Positions 28,156 through 37,446 of a stretch of 37,716 bases of DNA are shown here, piece after piece. How positions within the stretch are numbered: the first letter of the stretch is position 1; every line of letters starts with the position of its first letter. The stretch lies in NCBI GenBank assembly GCA_024232835.1, contig JAAEPI010000426.1:1-37716 (forward strand). Reading direction: 5' to 3'. A program made the position numbers and the translations under genes. The notes beneath the pieces were generated by a model that saw only the letters and a program-made list of their open reading frames with translations, did not search any database and was not told the DNA's origin. The DNA is from Cytophagales bacterium (GTDB lineage Bacteria > Bacteroidota > Bacteroidia > Cytophagales > Cyclobacteriaceae).

Positions 28156-29316
28156 ATGAACCACATTTTTATTTCGCTTTGCTGGCTTTTATTGTTTGCT
28201 TGCTCACCTATCCTGAATACTGAAGAAGATTCAACAATCAATCAGGAAATTCAGCCAGGAGCCTGGCAAGTTTCGGACTATCTTCCATTACTTAAAGATA
28301 AGAAAGTCGGCTTGTGTGTCAATCATTCATCTAAAATTGGGAAAATACATTTGCTGGACACCTTAATCTCTCTTGGAATTAATATCCCAAAAGTCTTTAC
28401 TCCAGAACATGGCTTCACAGGCACGGCTGATGCGGGTGAACATGTAGCCGATGAACAAACTGAAGGACACCAGTTGATTTCGTTGTTTGGGGAAAAGCGT
28501 GAACCGAGTGATGAAGATGTTAGTGGACTTGATGTGATCATCTTCGATATGCAAGACGTTGGCGTCAGGTTCTATACATACATCAGCACGATGCATTATA
28601 TGATGGAAGCTGCATCCAGAAATAATATTGCATTTATTGTGCTGGACAGACCCAATCCAAATGGAAGCTATGTAGATGGCCCTTTTCTCCATGAATCTCT
28701 ACGTTCTTTTGTAGGTCTACATCCCATCCCAATTGTTCATGGATTGACGATTGGTGAACTAGCGAAAATGATCGTTGGCGAAGCATGGCTCAAAGATGAA
28801 CTGACCGTAGATCTGACTGTGATTCCTGTTCAAAACTGGAATCATGCCACTCCCTACACCTTGCCTCTCAAGCCCTCTCCTAACCTTCCGAATGATATGA
28901 GTATTGCGCTGTATCCAAGCCTTTGCTTGTTTGAGGGAACCATTGCTTCTGTGGGCCGAGGAACGAATGCATCTTTCCAGCATATTGGTCATCCTGACTA
29001 TCCTGACAGCACCTACAGCTTTACTCCCTCACCTCGTGAAGGAGCTAAAACACCCAAGTACAATGGACAATTATGCTATGGTCTTGACTTCCGAACCGAG
29101 ACAATTGATTACAATTTCACGATAGAACCTTTAATTGATTTCTACAATGAAATGGGAAAACCTGATGAGTTTTTTACTCCTTACATTAAGCTACTAGCAG
29201 GAGATCTGGATGATCAAATAAAATCAGGAATGTCTGCTGAAGAAATTAGAGAATCTTGGAAGCAGGAATTGGCCAATTTTAAGGAAATGAGGGAGAAGTA
29301 TCTGATGTATGAATAA
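28156..29316 (+). CDS. namZ: DUF1343 / exo-beta-N-acetylmuramidase NamZ-family lipoprotein
   Basis: FTPEHGFTGTADAGEHVADEQTEG, DVIIFDMQDVGVRFYTYISTMHYMMEAA, VLDRPNPNG, SLCLFEGTIASVGRGT; lipobox LLFAC. Confidence 0.85.
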   Translation: MNHIFISLCWLLLFACSPILNTEEDSTINQEIQPGAWQVSDYLPLLKDKKVGLCVNHSSKIGKIHLLDTLISLGINIPKVFTPEHGFTGTADAGEHVADEQTEGHQLISLFGEKREPSDEDVSGLDVIIFDMQDVGVRFYTYISTMHYMMEAASRNNIAFIVLDRPNPNGSYVDGPFLHESLRSFVGLHPIPIVHGLTIGELAKMIVGEAWLKDELTVDLTVIPVQNWNHATPYTLPLKPSPNLPNDMSIALYPSLCLFEGTIASVGRGTNASFQHIGHPDYPDSTYSFTPSPREGAKTPKYNGQLCYGLDFRTETIDYNFTIEPLIDFYNEMGKPDEFFTPYIKLLAGDLDDQIKSGMSAEEIRESWKQELANFKEMREKYLMYE

Positions 29317-29372
29317 CAGGATACCACCCCCATGGAATAACAGCTTTCACTTTTAATCAATTCCTTTGCTTG

Positions 29373-32300
29373 ATGCGAAAGTCAATTACACTAATACTTT
29401 TTCTGTTTTCTCTCCTAAAATCGCAGAGTCAGGAACTACAAATGCTCGTTGACAGCAGCACCTACTATTGGAGCTCAGAGCAGTTCACCAAAGCGTATAA
29501 TGCCCTAAATACGGCTGTAGAAATTTCTAAAAAGGCCTATGAAGCGGGTGAAGAAAATGGTGCCACCAACTACGCCTACATTCTCAACCAAATGGGCATA
29601 AGATTATATCAAGGAGAGAATTATGAAACGGCAATCAGTTACTACGATGTGGCCATCACACTGTATAAAGAACTCGAAGGTGAAAATGGCTCATCCCATG
29701 TCACAAGCCTTGAGAATCTTGTCTTGTGCTACAATGCGTTGGACATGTACCAGGAAGCTCTTCAACTCTATTCGTATTTATTGACCAATGAAAAATATCA
29801 AGCTTCTACTGGTGCCAACATTTATCAAACCTATAACACAGCTGGAATTTGTGCTTTTCAGGTAGATAATTATGAGGTATCCAAAGAGTATTACGAAAAG
29901 TCTTTGAGCCTTATAACCGAGGCTTCTCCAGATTACTGGGTAATTGTTGAGAACCTGCTGGAGCTTGAGAAATACTGGAGCAAATATGCTGAGGGGTATA
30001 AATATCTGGAATCCTTTCTGGAAAAATTTCCAAACAAGACGGCCTACTATTCCAACCTTAAGGCTTACTATTATCGAGATTTGGGAAATGCTACCTACGG
30101 TGAGAGTAATTATCTGGAAGCCATTCCTCACTTCAAAACCATGCTTGAATTCCTTATCGAAGAAGACAGCATCGATAGAATTTCAAGGGTTTATGCGCTG
30201 GAAGGTTTGAGTGCTTCATTCATCAACACGAAGAATTTTAGCATTGGACTTCCCTATCTTCTTGAAAATGAAAAGGCAGCTAGAGGTCATTATTCTGAAA
30301 GTAGCGACGAGTATTTGTACTCTTTAAATTACTTGTCCGTTGCGTATTCTGAGTTGGGTGATTATAAGAATGCCAATCGTATTTATAAGAAAGCTTACAG
30401 GATTATTGAAAGATCAGAAGAGGCCAATGCTGGAGAAATGCAAGCGTTGTTTGATACTAACTATGTAGACTATTTGCGAAAGCTGGGTAAATATTCGGAT
30501 GCCCAAACCTACGCTAAACGAGCTTTTGAATTCTATTCCAAGGATGAAGAAAAATACGCTGATGATCTGATCTATTCAATGAATCAAATCGCATTGCTTC
30601 TAACCATTTCGGGTGAATATGAAAAGGCAGAAGCTCTCTTCAAACAAACACTCAACATTCAAAAAGAGAAGCACGGCTTAGAAAGCCCGATGAGTACGGT
30701 AGTCGCTTCAAATCTTACCAGCCTCTACATCCAGACTGGTCGGAATTCCAGAGCACTTCAATTTCTGGATTTCATTCTCTCAAATGACCTGAAACTACAT
30801 GGTGCTAATAGTCATGAGTACTCGTTTTCTCTACAAGTAGCTGGCGTTCTATACACCGCTATTGGGAAGAATGAATGGGCTATTGAGGCACTACAGAAAT
30901 CCTATGATATTAGGAAAATCCTGGTTGGAGATGATAATCGGGAGGTGTTGCGACTCAGGCAAAGCCTAGGTACAGCTTACTTCAAAGCTGGCAAATTAGA
31001 TGAAGCTGAAAAAATCTTGTTGGAAGTACTGGAAGGACAAAAAGCCTCCATTGGTACGAATAATTTCGACATCACGCTCACACAAAATGATTTGGCTCTG
31101 GTACAATTTGGCCGGAAAGACTACCCAAAAGCCTTAAAATTATTCCAACAATCCTACGAACTAAAAAAGAAGATTCTGGGCTCGTACAACCAGTTCACGG
31201 TTACCTCCTTGTATAACATCGCCTGCACAAACTTACTCAGCGGCCAAGCCGATAAGGCAGTTGAGAATTTCAAACAATCCATGGATGATTATTTGTATAT
31301 ACTGGATGAATATTTTCCCTACCTAAGTGAGAAGGAACGTCTTGAATATTACCATACAATAAAAGGACAATTAGGGGCATATTTTTCCTTCCTCAATGAC
31401 GAATTGGACGAACATCCGGTATATGCAGCGTTGCTTTATGATACGCAAATCAAGACCAAGGCCATGCTGCTGAGCGAAAGCATGAAGCTTCGAAACTTCC
31501 TGAACACACATAAGGATTCCAACATTCAGCTTGCTTACATGCAATGGATTTCGATCAACGAAGAAGTGGCCAAATTGGAGCAAATCAATCCACAGGGCGC
31601 TCAGCGGGTGTATCTCGACAGTATAAAGGTAGTTGGTGAAGAATACGAGCGGGTACTGAATTCCCTACCGGGAATCTCCGCCAAGACCAAACCAACAAAA
31701 TGGCAGGACATTGCCAGCTCACTGAAAGATGGCGAAGTAGCGATTGAGGTGATTCGAATAGTTTCGTTCGATTTTGAGAAAAATGAATTGATCAAAGAAA
31801 AGGTAAGCTATCTCCTGTTGATCATAGACAACAAGACAACTGACCATCCCAAATATGTACGATTGGAAGACGGATATCTGATGGACTCCAAGCATTTCAA
31901 CGGCTATAAAAACAAAATCAAATTCAAGCTAGTAGACGCCAATTCGTACGACCTTTTCTGGAAGCCAATTGCAGATCAACTTGCTGGTTATGACAAAATC
32001 TACTTCTCCTCCGATGGCGTGTATCACCTGCTCAATCTTAATACTTTACTTAATCCCGCCACATCACAATACGTACTCAACGAATCGGAAATAGTACTAG
32101 TTGGAAATACGAACGAACTATTGAACAGGTCAACGTCTGCTGAAAAAGCCAAGAGCGCTATTCTCTTTGGATTTCCCAATTTCAACACACAACCAGACGA
32201 AACTTCAAACGATTCACTACGAACAAGTACGTTTCGAGACATCTTCACAAATGGGGTATCTGACTTGCCAGGCACCAAAGTTGAGGTTGAGAACATCAAT

Positions 32301-32852
32301 AAATTGATGGAAACATCGGGGATTGATGCCTCGATCTATCTGGCAGATCAAGCACATGAGCAACAATTAAAAACGGTTGGTTCAACAGATATTTTACACA
32401 TTGCCACGCATGGGTTCTTTGAAGAATCTTCTGAGAACATAATTCAAGATGATCCCCTCACCCACTCGGGTTTGTTGCTGGCCAATATTAAAGAAGCCGC
32501 CAATGTGCAGGAAGAAAATGGGATCATCACCGCCAAGGAAGTAGCTCAGCTCAATCTGCAGGGCAACAGACTTGTCGTTCTTTCAGCGTGCGAAACAGGT
32601 CGAGGAAAAGTGGTGGATGGTGAGGGTGTTTATGGCCTGCAACGAGCCTTTCAGGTAGCTGGTGCTGATCATGTGATTATAAGTTTGTGGAAGGTTGATG
32701 ATACGGCGACTCAACTGCTGATGACCAATTTCTATGAACTCTATCTCCAATCCGGCAATCCACGAACAGCACTCAAGCAAGCCCAAATCAAACTCCAAGA
32801 GCAGTATCCACATCCGAATTATTGGGGAGCTTTTTACGTGGTTGGGGGGTGA
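29373..32852 (+). CDS. Secreted TPR-repeat CHAT-domain protein
   Basis: N-terminal signal, multiple TPR units (AIEALQKSYDIRKILVG, AEKILLEVLEGQKASIG), C-terminal CHAT domain with DILHIATHGFFEE and VVLSACETGRGKVVDGEGVYGLQRAF. Confidence 0.88.
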   Translation: MRKSITLILFLFSLLKSQSQELQMLVDSSTYYWSSEQFTKAYNALNTAVEISKKAYEAGEENGATNYAYILNQMGIRLYQGENYETAISYYDVAITLYKELEGENGSSHVTSLENLVLCYNALDMYQEALQLYSYLLTNEKYQASTGANIYQTYNTAGICAFQVDNYEVSKEYYEKSLSLITEASPDYWVIVENLLELEKYWSKYAEGYKYLESFLEKFPNKTAYYSNLKAYYYRDLGNATYGESNYLEAIPHFKTMLEFLIEEDSIDRISRVYALEGLSASFINTKNFSIGLPYLLENEKAARGHYSESSDEYLYSLNYLSVAYSELGDYKNANRIYKKAYRIIERSEEANAGEMQALFDTNYVDYLRKLGKYSDAQTYAKRAFEFYSKDEEKYADDLIYSMNQIALLLTISGEYEKAEALFKQTLNIQKEKHGLESPMSTVVASNLTSLYIQTGRNSRALQFLDFILSNDLKLHGANSHEYSFSLQVAGVLYTAIGKNEWAIEALQKSYDIRKILVGDDNREVLRLRQSLGTAYFKAGKLDEAEKILLEVLEGQKASIGTNNFDITLTQNDLALVQFGRKDYPKALKLFQQSYELKKKILGSYNQFTVTSLYNIACTNLLSGQADKAVENFKQSMDDYLYILDEYFPYLSEKERLEYYHTIKGQLGAYFSFLNDELDEHPVYAALLYDTQIKTKAMLLSESMKLRNFLNTHKDSNIQLAYMQWISINEEVAKLEQINPQGAQRVYLDSIKVVGEEYERVLNSLPGISAKTKPTKWQDIASSLKDGEVAIEVIRIVSFDFEKNELIKEKVSYLLLIIDNKTTDHPKYVRLEDGYLMDSKHFNGYKNKIKFKLVDANSYDLFWKPIADQLAGYDKIYFSSDGVYHLLNLNTLLNPATSQYVLNESEIVLVGNTNELLNRSTSAEKAKSAILFGFPNFNTQPDETSNDSLRTSTFRDIFTNGVSDLPGTKVEVENINKLMETSGIDASIYLADQAHEQQLKTVGSTDILHIATHGFFEESSENIIQDDPLTHSGLLLANIKEAANVQEENGIITAKEVAQLNLQGNRLVVLSACETGRGKVVDGEGVYGLQRAFQVAGADHVIISLWKVDDTATQLLMTNFYELYLQSGNPRTALKQAQIKLQEQYPHPNYWGAFYVVGG

Positions 32853-32875
32853 AAGAGAGAGTTGTGATAGTCACG

Positions 32876-33000
32876 AACGAGTCGTTTAAGCCAGGTAGAT
32901 TCTTGTCCTCCCCTTTTCATCATCCCATATGAGGGAATTACACACGCTGCTGTATAATTGGAAGGTAGATCACACGCACAGTGGGTGTTAACGACTAGTT
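32876..33000 (+). repeat. attC-like imperfect inverted repeat ending at a GTTAACG core
   Basis: AACGAGTCGTTTAAGCC (32876-32892) against GGGTGTTAACGACTAGTT (32983-33000); 32944-32996 is also similar to 35410-35460. Confidence 0.4.
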
Positions 33001-33015
33001 ATGTATTATTCGGCA

Positions 33016-33657
33016 ATGAAAGTTCTGTTCAGTTTTTTCTTAAGTGTTTTTTCAATCTTGAACCTTTTTTCGCAAGAGAATGACGACCTATATTTCAAAA
33101 AAAATGACAGAAAATCGAATCAGTTTCCGACGCAGTTAGTAATAAATACTGACCCAAATGTTCCAAACGGAATTTACCCTTCACTTAGCGCATTGGTAAA
33201 GGAACAAATATTACCAGGCTATAAAATTGACTACAAAAACTTCCCTGATTCAAGTAAACAATGGATAAATCTCAATCAAATAGTAATAACCCCAAAACTG
33301 AAGAACGCAAAAAAGTTTATGTGGGGTTTTTCAGATGGAACAAACTATTACATTAATTCCAAGTTATATGATCCATCTGGCGCTTTACGTTATTCGAAAC
33401 TTCTATATAAGGGAAAAAAATATAGTGTTTTTAGAGCAGTAACAAGGCTTGCACTACCACATCAGAAATCACTTGCTGGACTCGATATGCAGAATGGAAA
33501 GATGTTTCCAATTTCTAAAAGCATGGTGAGAGAGTTAATTAACTCAAATAAAGAATTGCTCACAGAATTTGAGAAAAATGCTATAACCAAAAATGATTTC
33601 ATGGCTTATTTAATAAGATTTGATTCCTATCTACAACAACTACATAACAGTCGTTGA
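33016..33657 (+). CDS. Secreted hypothetical protein
   Basis: Signal peptide MKVLFSFFLSVFSILNLFSQ; about 213 aa; no domain recognised. Confidence 0.65.
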   Translation: MKVLFSFFLSVFSILNLFSQENDDLYFKKNDRKSNQFPTQLVINTDPNVPNGIYPSLSALVKEQILPGYKIDYKNFPDSSKQWINLNQIVITPKLKNAKKFMWGFSDGTNYYINSKLYDPSGALRYSKLLYKGKKYSVFRAVTRLALPHQKSLAGLDMQNGKMFPISKSMVRELINSNKELLTEFEKNAITKNDFMAYLIRFDSYLQQLHNSR

Positions 33658-33855
33658 TCAGGCATGTGCCATGGTGCTCTCTTCAAGCTCCTGAGTAAAC
33701 AAGTAGCACCAACAACCATTCTGAAATTTCATCTCTTTGATCAGCTTTCTTCTTTCTGGACTTAGACTTTCCGAACGCAGCACTTCGTAGTTACAGTTGT
33801 TGGTTTTGGGCAGTTTCGTTACATTAGTGTTTTTTACAAGCTGGTGGGGGCGCAC
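33658..33855 (-). CDS. Small hypothetical ORF, tail-to-tail with 33016-33657
   Basis: 65 aa; no family recognised; weak. Confidence 0.25.
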   Translation of the reverse strand: MRPHQLVKNTNVTKLPKTNNCNYEVLRSESLSPERRKLIKEMKFQNGCWCYLFTQELEESTMAHA

Positions 33856-33882
33856 CTGTTAGCTTGGCGTTAGCAAAAATGA

Positions 33883-35124
33883 ATGACCACCAAATCCCAA
33901 ATTAATAAACTAGGCAAACAACTTCGAACAACCATACGAGAAGGGAATAGCATTGACGCGGACAATTTAGAACAATTACAAGGCTACAGAACCTCTTTCA
34001 AGGAGGACATTTCCCCTGTTTTCGAAAACGTTGCAAGAGTCGCAAAACGCATAAGAAGAGACAGCTTGATATCTCTAAGAATTAAGCGCATTGAATCAAT
34101 CCTTTCAAAGATTAGAAGAGAACCAACTATGTCTCTAGGCAATATGGGTGACATTGCTGGCTGCAGAGTAATTTGTCATTCCAAATCAGCTCTCTCTTTA
34201 ATTAGAAATGAAATTTCAAAACTATATACTGTCACAAAGGTTAAGGACTATGTCACCGACCCAAAACCTGATGGATATAAAGGATATCACATATATATAA
34301 AAAGTCCTGTTAATGAACATAAGCAAGTAGAAATTCAGCTCAGACATGTGAGAACCCATAAATGGGCCTCCTTGGTTGAAATTATAGACATTATCTATGA
34401 TCTGAAATTAAAAGAAGGTGAAAATCATCCCGAACTACAAGATTTTCTATACCTACTTTCATTGGAAAAACAAAAACTTGACATAACCCAGATCGCTAGA
34501 ATCCTAGAAATAGATTCGAAGTACGAGATCTATAAAAAATTAAATCAAGTGTTCATCCAAAATCATATTCCAATAAGGAGATCCTGGTTAGATGCAAGCG
34601 ATGCAAATTCCCATAGCTATTTCATCATTGAAGTTGACAAAGACAAAAAATCTAATATTAAGGCTCTAGATAACTATCAAACAGCTGAATTAGAATACTT
34701 TAAAATGTTCCTAAGCAATCAAACATCCAACTTCGTTTTAGTATTTATTGAAAACCCAAAATTTAAAGAGATATGTGTCGCATATGCTAGCTACATGATG
34801 ATAAAACACGACTACTTAGATGATTGGAATTTCTTCGCAAATAAAATTTTGAAAAGCGAGTCAAAACATGGTGTTATAAAATCCTATAATACTTACAAAG
34901 ACTTTATAGATAGAAACCTTACTGATCAACAAGATCTCATTAATTCAGAACTTGATGAGATAAACAATCATGTGGGTAAAAACGGAGATGTTAGCGGAAT
35001 AGCCATCCAGGATTGGATTAATGAGCTAACCGAAAGGAGCACAAGGATAGGGAAATTCATCGATGAATTGAGTCAATTAAAACCACCAAAGACTCCATCA
35101 TTTTTTCAAAGAATATTTAAATAG
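33883..35124 (+). CDS. RelA/SpoT nucleotidyltransferase-domain protein
   Basis: RIKRIESILSKIRREPTMSLGNMGDIAGCRVIC, VKDYVTDPKPDGYKGYHIYIKSP, VEIQLRHVRTHKWASLVE fit (p)ppGpp synthetase-domain motifs; no HD hydrolase domain; long C-terminal extension. Confidence 0.85.
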   Translation: MTTKSQINKLGKQLRTTIREGNSIDADNLEQLQGYRTSFKEDISPVFENVARVAKRIRRDSLISLRIKRIESILSKIRREPTMSLGNMGDIAGCRVICHSKSALSLIRNEISKLYTVTKVKDYVTDPKPDGYKGYHIYIKSPVNEHKQVEIQLRHVRTHKWASLVEIIDIIYDLKLKEGENHPELQDFLYLLSLEKQKLDITQIARILEIDSKYEIYKKLNQVFIQNHIPIRRSWLDASDANSHSYFIIEVDKDKKSNIKALDNYQTAELEYFKMFLSNQTSNFVLVFIENPKFKEICVAYASYMMIKHDYLDDWNFFANKILKSESKHGVIKSYNTYKDFIDRNLTDQQDLINSELDEINNHVGKNGDVSGIAIQDWINELTERSTRIGKFIDELSQLKPPKTPSFFQRIFK

Positions 35125-35145
35125 AACCTTTCTCCCTTATCCCCG

Positions 35146-35327
35146 CTCAGAGTCACTCGCAGAGGGCTCTGAGTTCTTTTGTTTTTTGTCTATTCTTCAT
35201 TCTCATTCTTATTCATCTCAGAGCCCTCTATTCCTCCCTTTATCCTTCCCACCCCAATGAACTTTGAGGAGAGTTGACGAAACCTCTGGACTCAGACTTC
35301 CTACCAAAGGCTGGGAATCAAGTGGAT
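35146..35327 (+). repeat. Direct repeat copy A (about 182 bp) flanking the Xre-Fic module
   Basis: CTCAGAGTCACTCGCAGAGGGCTCTGAG...GAACTTTGAGGAGAGTTGACGAAACCTCTGGACTCAGACTTCC...GGCTGGGAATCAAGTGGAT; near-identical to 37274-37440. Confidence 0.92.
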
Positions 35328-35362
35328 GCCTTATCAATAAAATGGATACGATCATGAATGCT

Positions 35363-35461
35363 TTGTTGTTAGTAACCGTCCATTACCACGCTATAAGGAT
35401 AGATATCATGCACCGCTGTATTTGAAGGGTAGATGACACGCACAATGGGCGTTAGCAACAA
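35363..35461 (+). repeat. attC-like imperfect inverted repeat with GGGCGTTAGC core
   Basis: TTGTTGTTAGTAACCGTCCATT (35363-35384) against AATGGGCGTTAGCAACAA (35444-35461), imperfectly complementary; lies between the RelA/SpoT gene and the Xre-Fic pair. Confidence 0.45.
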
Positions 35462-35550
35462 GTTGTGTTTCATTACACTTCATAGAGATAATCCGACTTT
35501 AAATAGCAAATCACTACTTTGTTTCATATATTTAACTCACCAAATGAGAT

Positions 35551-35751
35551 ATGAATAAAATCAAAGTAATTCTGGAAGAAAAGGGCATCAAACAAACATG
35601 GTTAGCTACTAAACTGGGGAAAAGTTATAATATGATCAATTCTTATGCCCAGAACAGAAGACAACCTTCAATTGAAGATTTGTATAAAATAGCTGACATT
35701 TTAGATGTTGATATTAAAGATCTTTTAGAATCTAGCATAAAGAATAAATGA
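35551..35751 (+). CDS. Xre-family HTH regulator
   Basis: 66 aa; KGIKQTWLATKLGKSYNMINSYAQNRRQPSIEDLYKIADILDVDIKDLL. Confidence 0.88.
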   Translation: MNKIKVILEEKGIKQTWLATKLGKSYNMINSYAQNRRQPSIEDLYKIADILDVDIKDLLESSIKNK

Positions 35752-37154
35752 AAGAAATGCTATACAGCACCAAGAACATAGATAAAATAAATAATTTAAA
35801 AAAAGATCTGGATAAACTCGCACCAATTAGTAAAGAGTTTGCTAATAATCTCAAAAAGAAATTTCGTTTGGAATTCAACTACAACTCAAATCATTTAGAA
35901 GGTAATACATTAACATATGGTCAAACCCAATTACTATTACTATTTGATAAAAGTTCAGGGGATGTTCCCGTAAGTGATATTGAAGAAATGAAAGCCCATG
36001 ATGTCGCTCTTGCACAAATTGAGGAGTTGGCAAAAGATGAAGAACGTCCTTTGACCGAGCAATTTATTTGCGAACTAAACAAGACAATTTTGGTTAAAGA
36101 TTTTTGGAAAGATTCAATTGACCTTAACGGAAATCCATCACGAAAAAAAATAGAGATTGGTAAATACAAGTCTCTTCCAAATAGTGTTCTTCTAAGAAAT
36201 AGTGAGATTCATGAATATGCCTCACCAGAAGAAACACCTTTATTGATGAATGGACTTATTATTTGGTATAGGACCAATATAAACATAATCCACCCAGTAC
36301 ATTTAGCGGCAGAGTTTCATTACAAATTCGTTTGCATTCATCCATTTGATGACGGGAATGGAAGAGTCGCAAGACTAATCATGAATTATATTCTTCTAAG
36401 AAATAATTACCCACCAGTAATAATCAAATCAGATGATAAAGAAAGCTATTTAACAGCACTACAAAAAGCGGATTTAGGAGATAAATTAGGGCTAGTTGAA
36501 TACATCGAAAAACAACAAGTTTGGTCTCTAGAATTAAGCATTAAGGCAGGAAAAGGAGAAGATATGGAGGAATATGGTGATATAGAGAAAGAGATTGAAA
36601 TTCTAAAAAGAAAAAAACTTACAAAATCAACGATATTTAGAACTCCTAAAATCTCTTATGAAATCTACCTCCACATTAACGATGATATATGGGAGCCACT
36701 GGAAAAATTCTTTCTTAAGTTCCAAGATTTTTTCCCTGAAGTAAAAACTGAAAATCATGTTGACCATCTTAAAGTAGAAAAAACTAAGACTATACGAAAC
36801 CCTCTTTCAGCGTTTGGGGATCGTGAAGTAACGATCAAACCATATGAAGTTTTTGGACACAATCTTGAGGAAGAAGATGTTTCCAACATTTCTTGGATTA
36901 AACGATTTTTGTCCTTAAAGTCAGCGTCTAAAAAAATTGATTTCGACATTGATTGCTCAGTTGAATTTGGTGATTCTCAATACAAACTTCTAATTGTAGG
37001 CAGAAGTACTAACACCGATAATTTTCTAAAGAGAAAAACGATATTGTTTGAAAGTGAGAATGATTATAAGACGTTATTTATGACTGAAAGTGTAAACGAT
37101 ATTATTAGAGTAGTTTCAAACTACCTAGTAAAAAACATCCAACTAAACGACTAA
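35748..37154 (+). CDS. Fic-domain protein with N-terminal inhibitory motif (class II-like)
   Basis: HPFDDGNGRVARLIMN matches HxFx(D/E)GNGRxxR; N-terminal SNHLEGN matches (S/T)xxxE(G/N); 4-nt overlap with the HTH gene. Confidence 0.9.
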   Translation: MKEMLYSTKNIDKINNLKKDLDKLAPISKEFANNLKKKFRLEFNYNSNHLEGNTLTYGQTQLLLLFDKSSGDVPVSDIEEMKAHDVALAQIEELAKDEERPLTEQFICELNKTILVKDFWKDSIDLNGNPSRKKIEIGKYKSLPNSVLLRNSEIHEYASPEETPLLMNGLIIWYRTNINIIHPVHLAAEFHYKFVCIHPFDDGNGRVARLIMNYILLRNNYPPVIIKSDDKESYLTALQKADLGDKLGLVEYIEKQQVWSLELSIKAGKGEDMEEYGDIEKEIEILKRKKLTKSTIFRTPKISYEIYLHINDDIWEPLEKFFLKFQDFFPEVKTENHVDHLKVEKTKTIRNPLSAFGDREVTIKPYEVFGHNLEEEDVSNISWIKRFLSLKSASKKIDFDIDCSVEFGDSQYKLLIVGRSTNTDNFLKRKTILFESENDYKTLFMTESVNDIIRVVSNYLVKNIQLND

Positions 37155-37164
37155 AAACGAAAAC

Positions 37165-37245
37165 ACAATCGAGGCAACCTTGAGCCATAAGGCCCATGGT
37201 GCACCTCTCATACCACCTGCGTACGAGTATCGTATACGGCGGTTC
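37165..37245 (-). mobile_element. Possible group II intron 3'-end relic (domain V/VI-like)
   Basis: Minus strand GAACCGCCGTATACGATACTCGTACGCAGGTGGTATGAGAGG has a domain-V-like ACCGCC/GGTGGT stem and CGTA inner helix; followed by a second hairpin GAGGTGCACCATGGGCC-TTAT-GGCTCAAGGTTGCCTC. No reverse-transcriptase ORF. Confidence 0.4.
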
Positions 37246-37273
37246 AATTAGTATTGGAGAAACTTTTCTCGTA

Positions 37274-37440
37274 CTCAGAGTCACTCGCAGAGGACTCTGA
37301 TCTCTTTTGTTATTCTTCATTCTTATCTATCTCAGAGTCCCCTACTCCTCCCTTTTTCTTCTCGCCCAAGTGAACTTTGAGGAGAGTTGACGAAACCTCT
37401 GGACTCAGACTTCCCACCAATGGCTGGGAATCGAGTGGAT
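37274..37440 (+). repeat. Direct repeat copy B (about 167 bp)
   Basis: Aligns with 35146-35327 across its full length, with small indels in the T-rich central part. Confidence 0.92.
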
Positions 37441-37446
37441 TACTTA

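Noticed and set aside
29370-32852. CHAT protein as part of a gasdermin or Craspase-like defence system
   Set aside because: TPR-CHAT exoproteins are common in Bacteroidetes and no gasdermin, CRISPR effector or other partner gene is adjacent; flanked by namZ and the accessory tail only.
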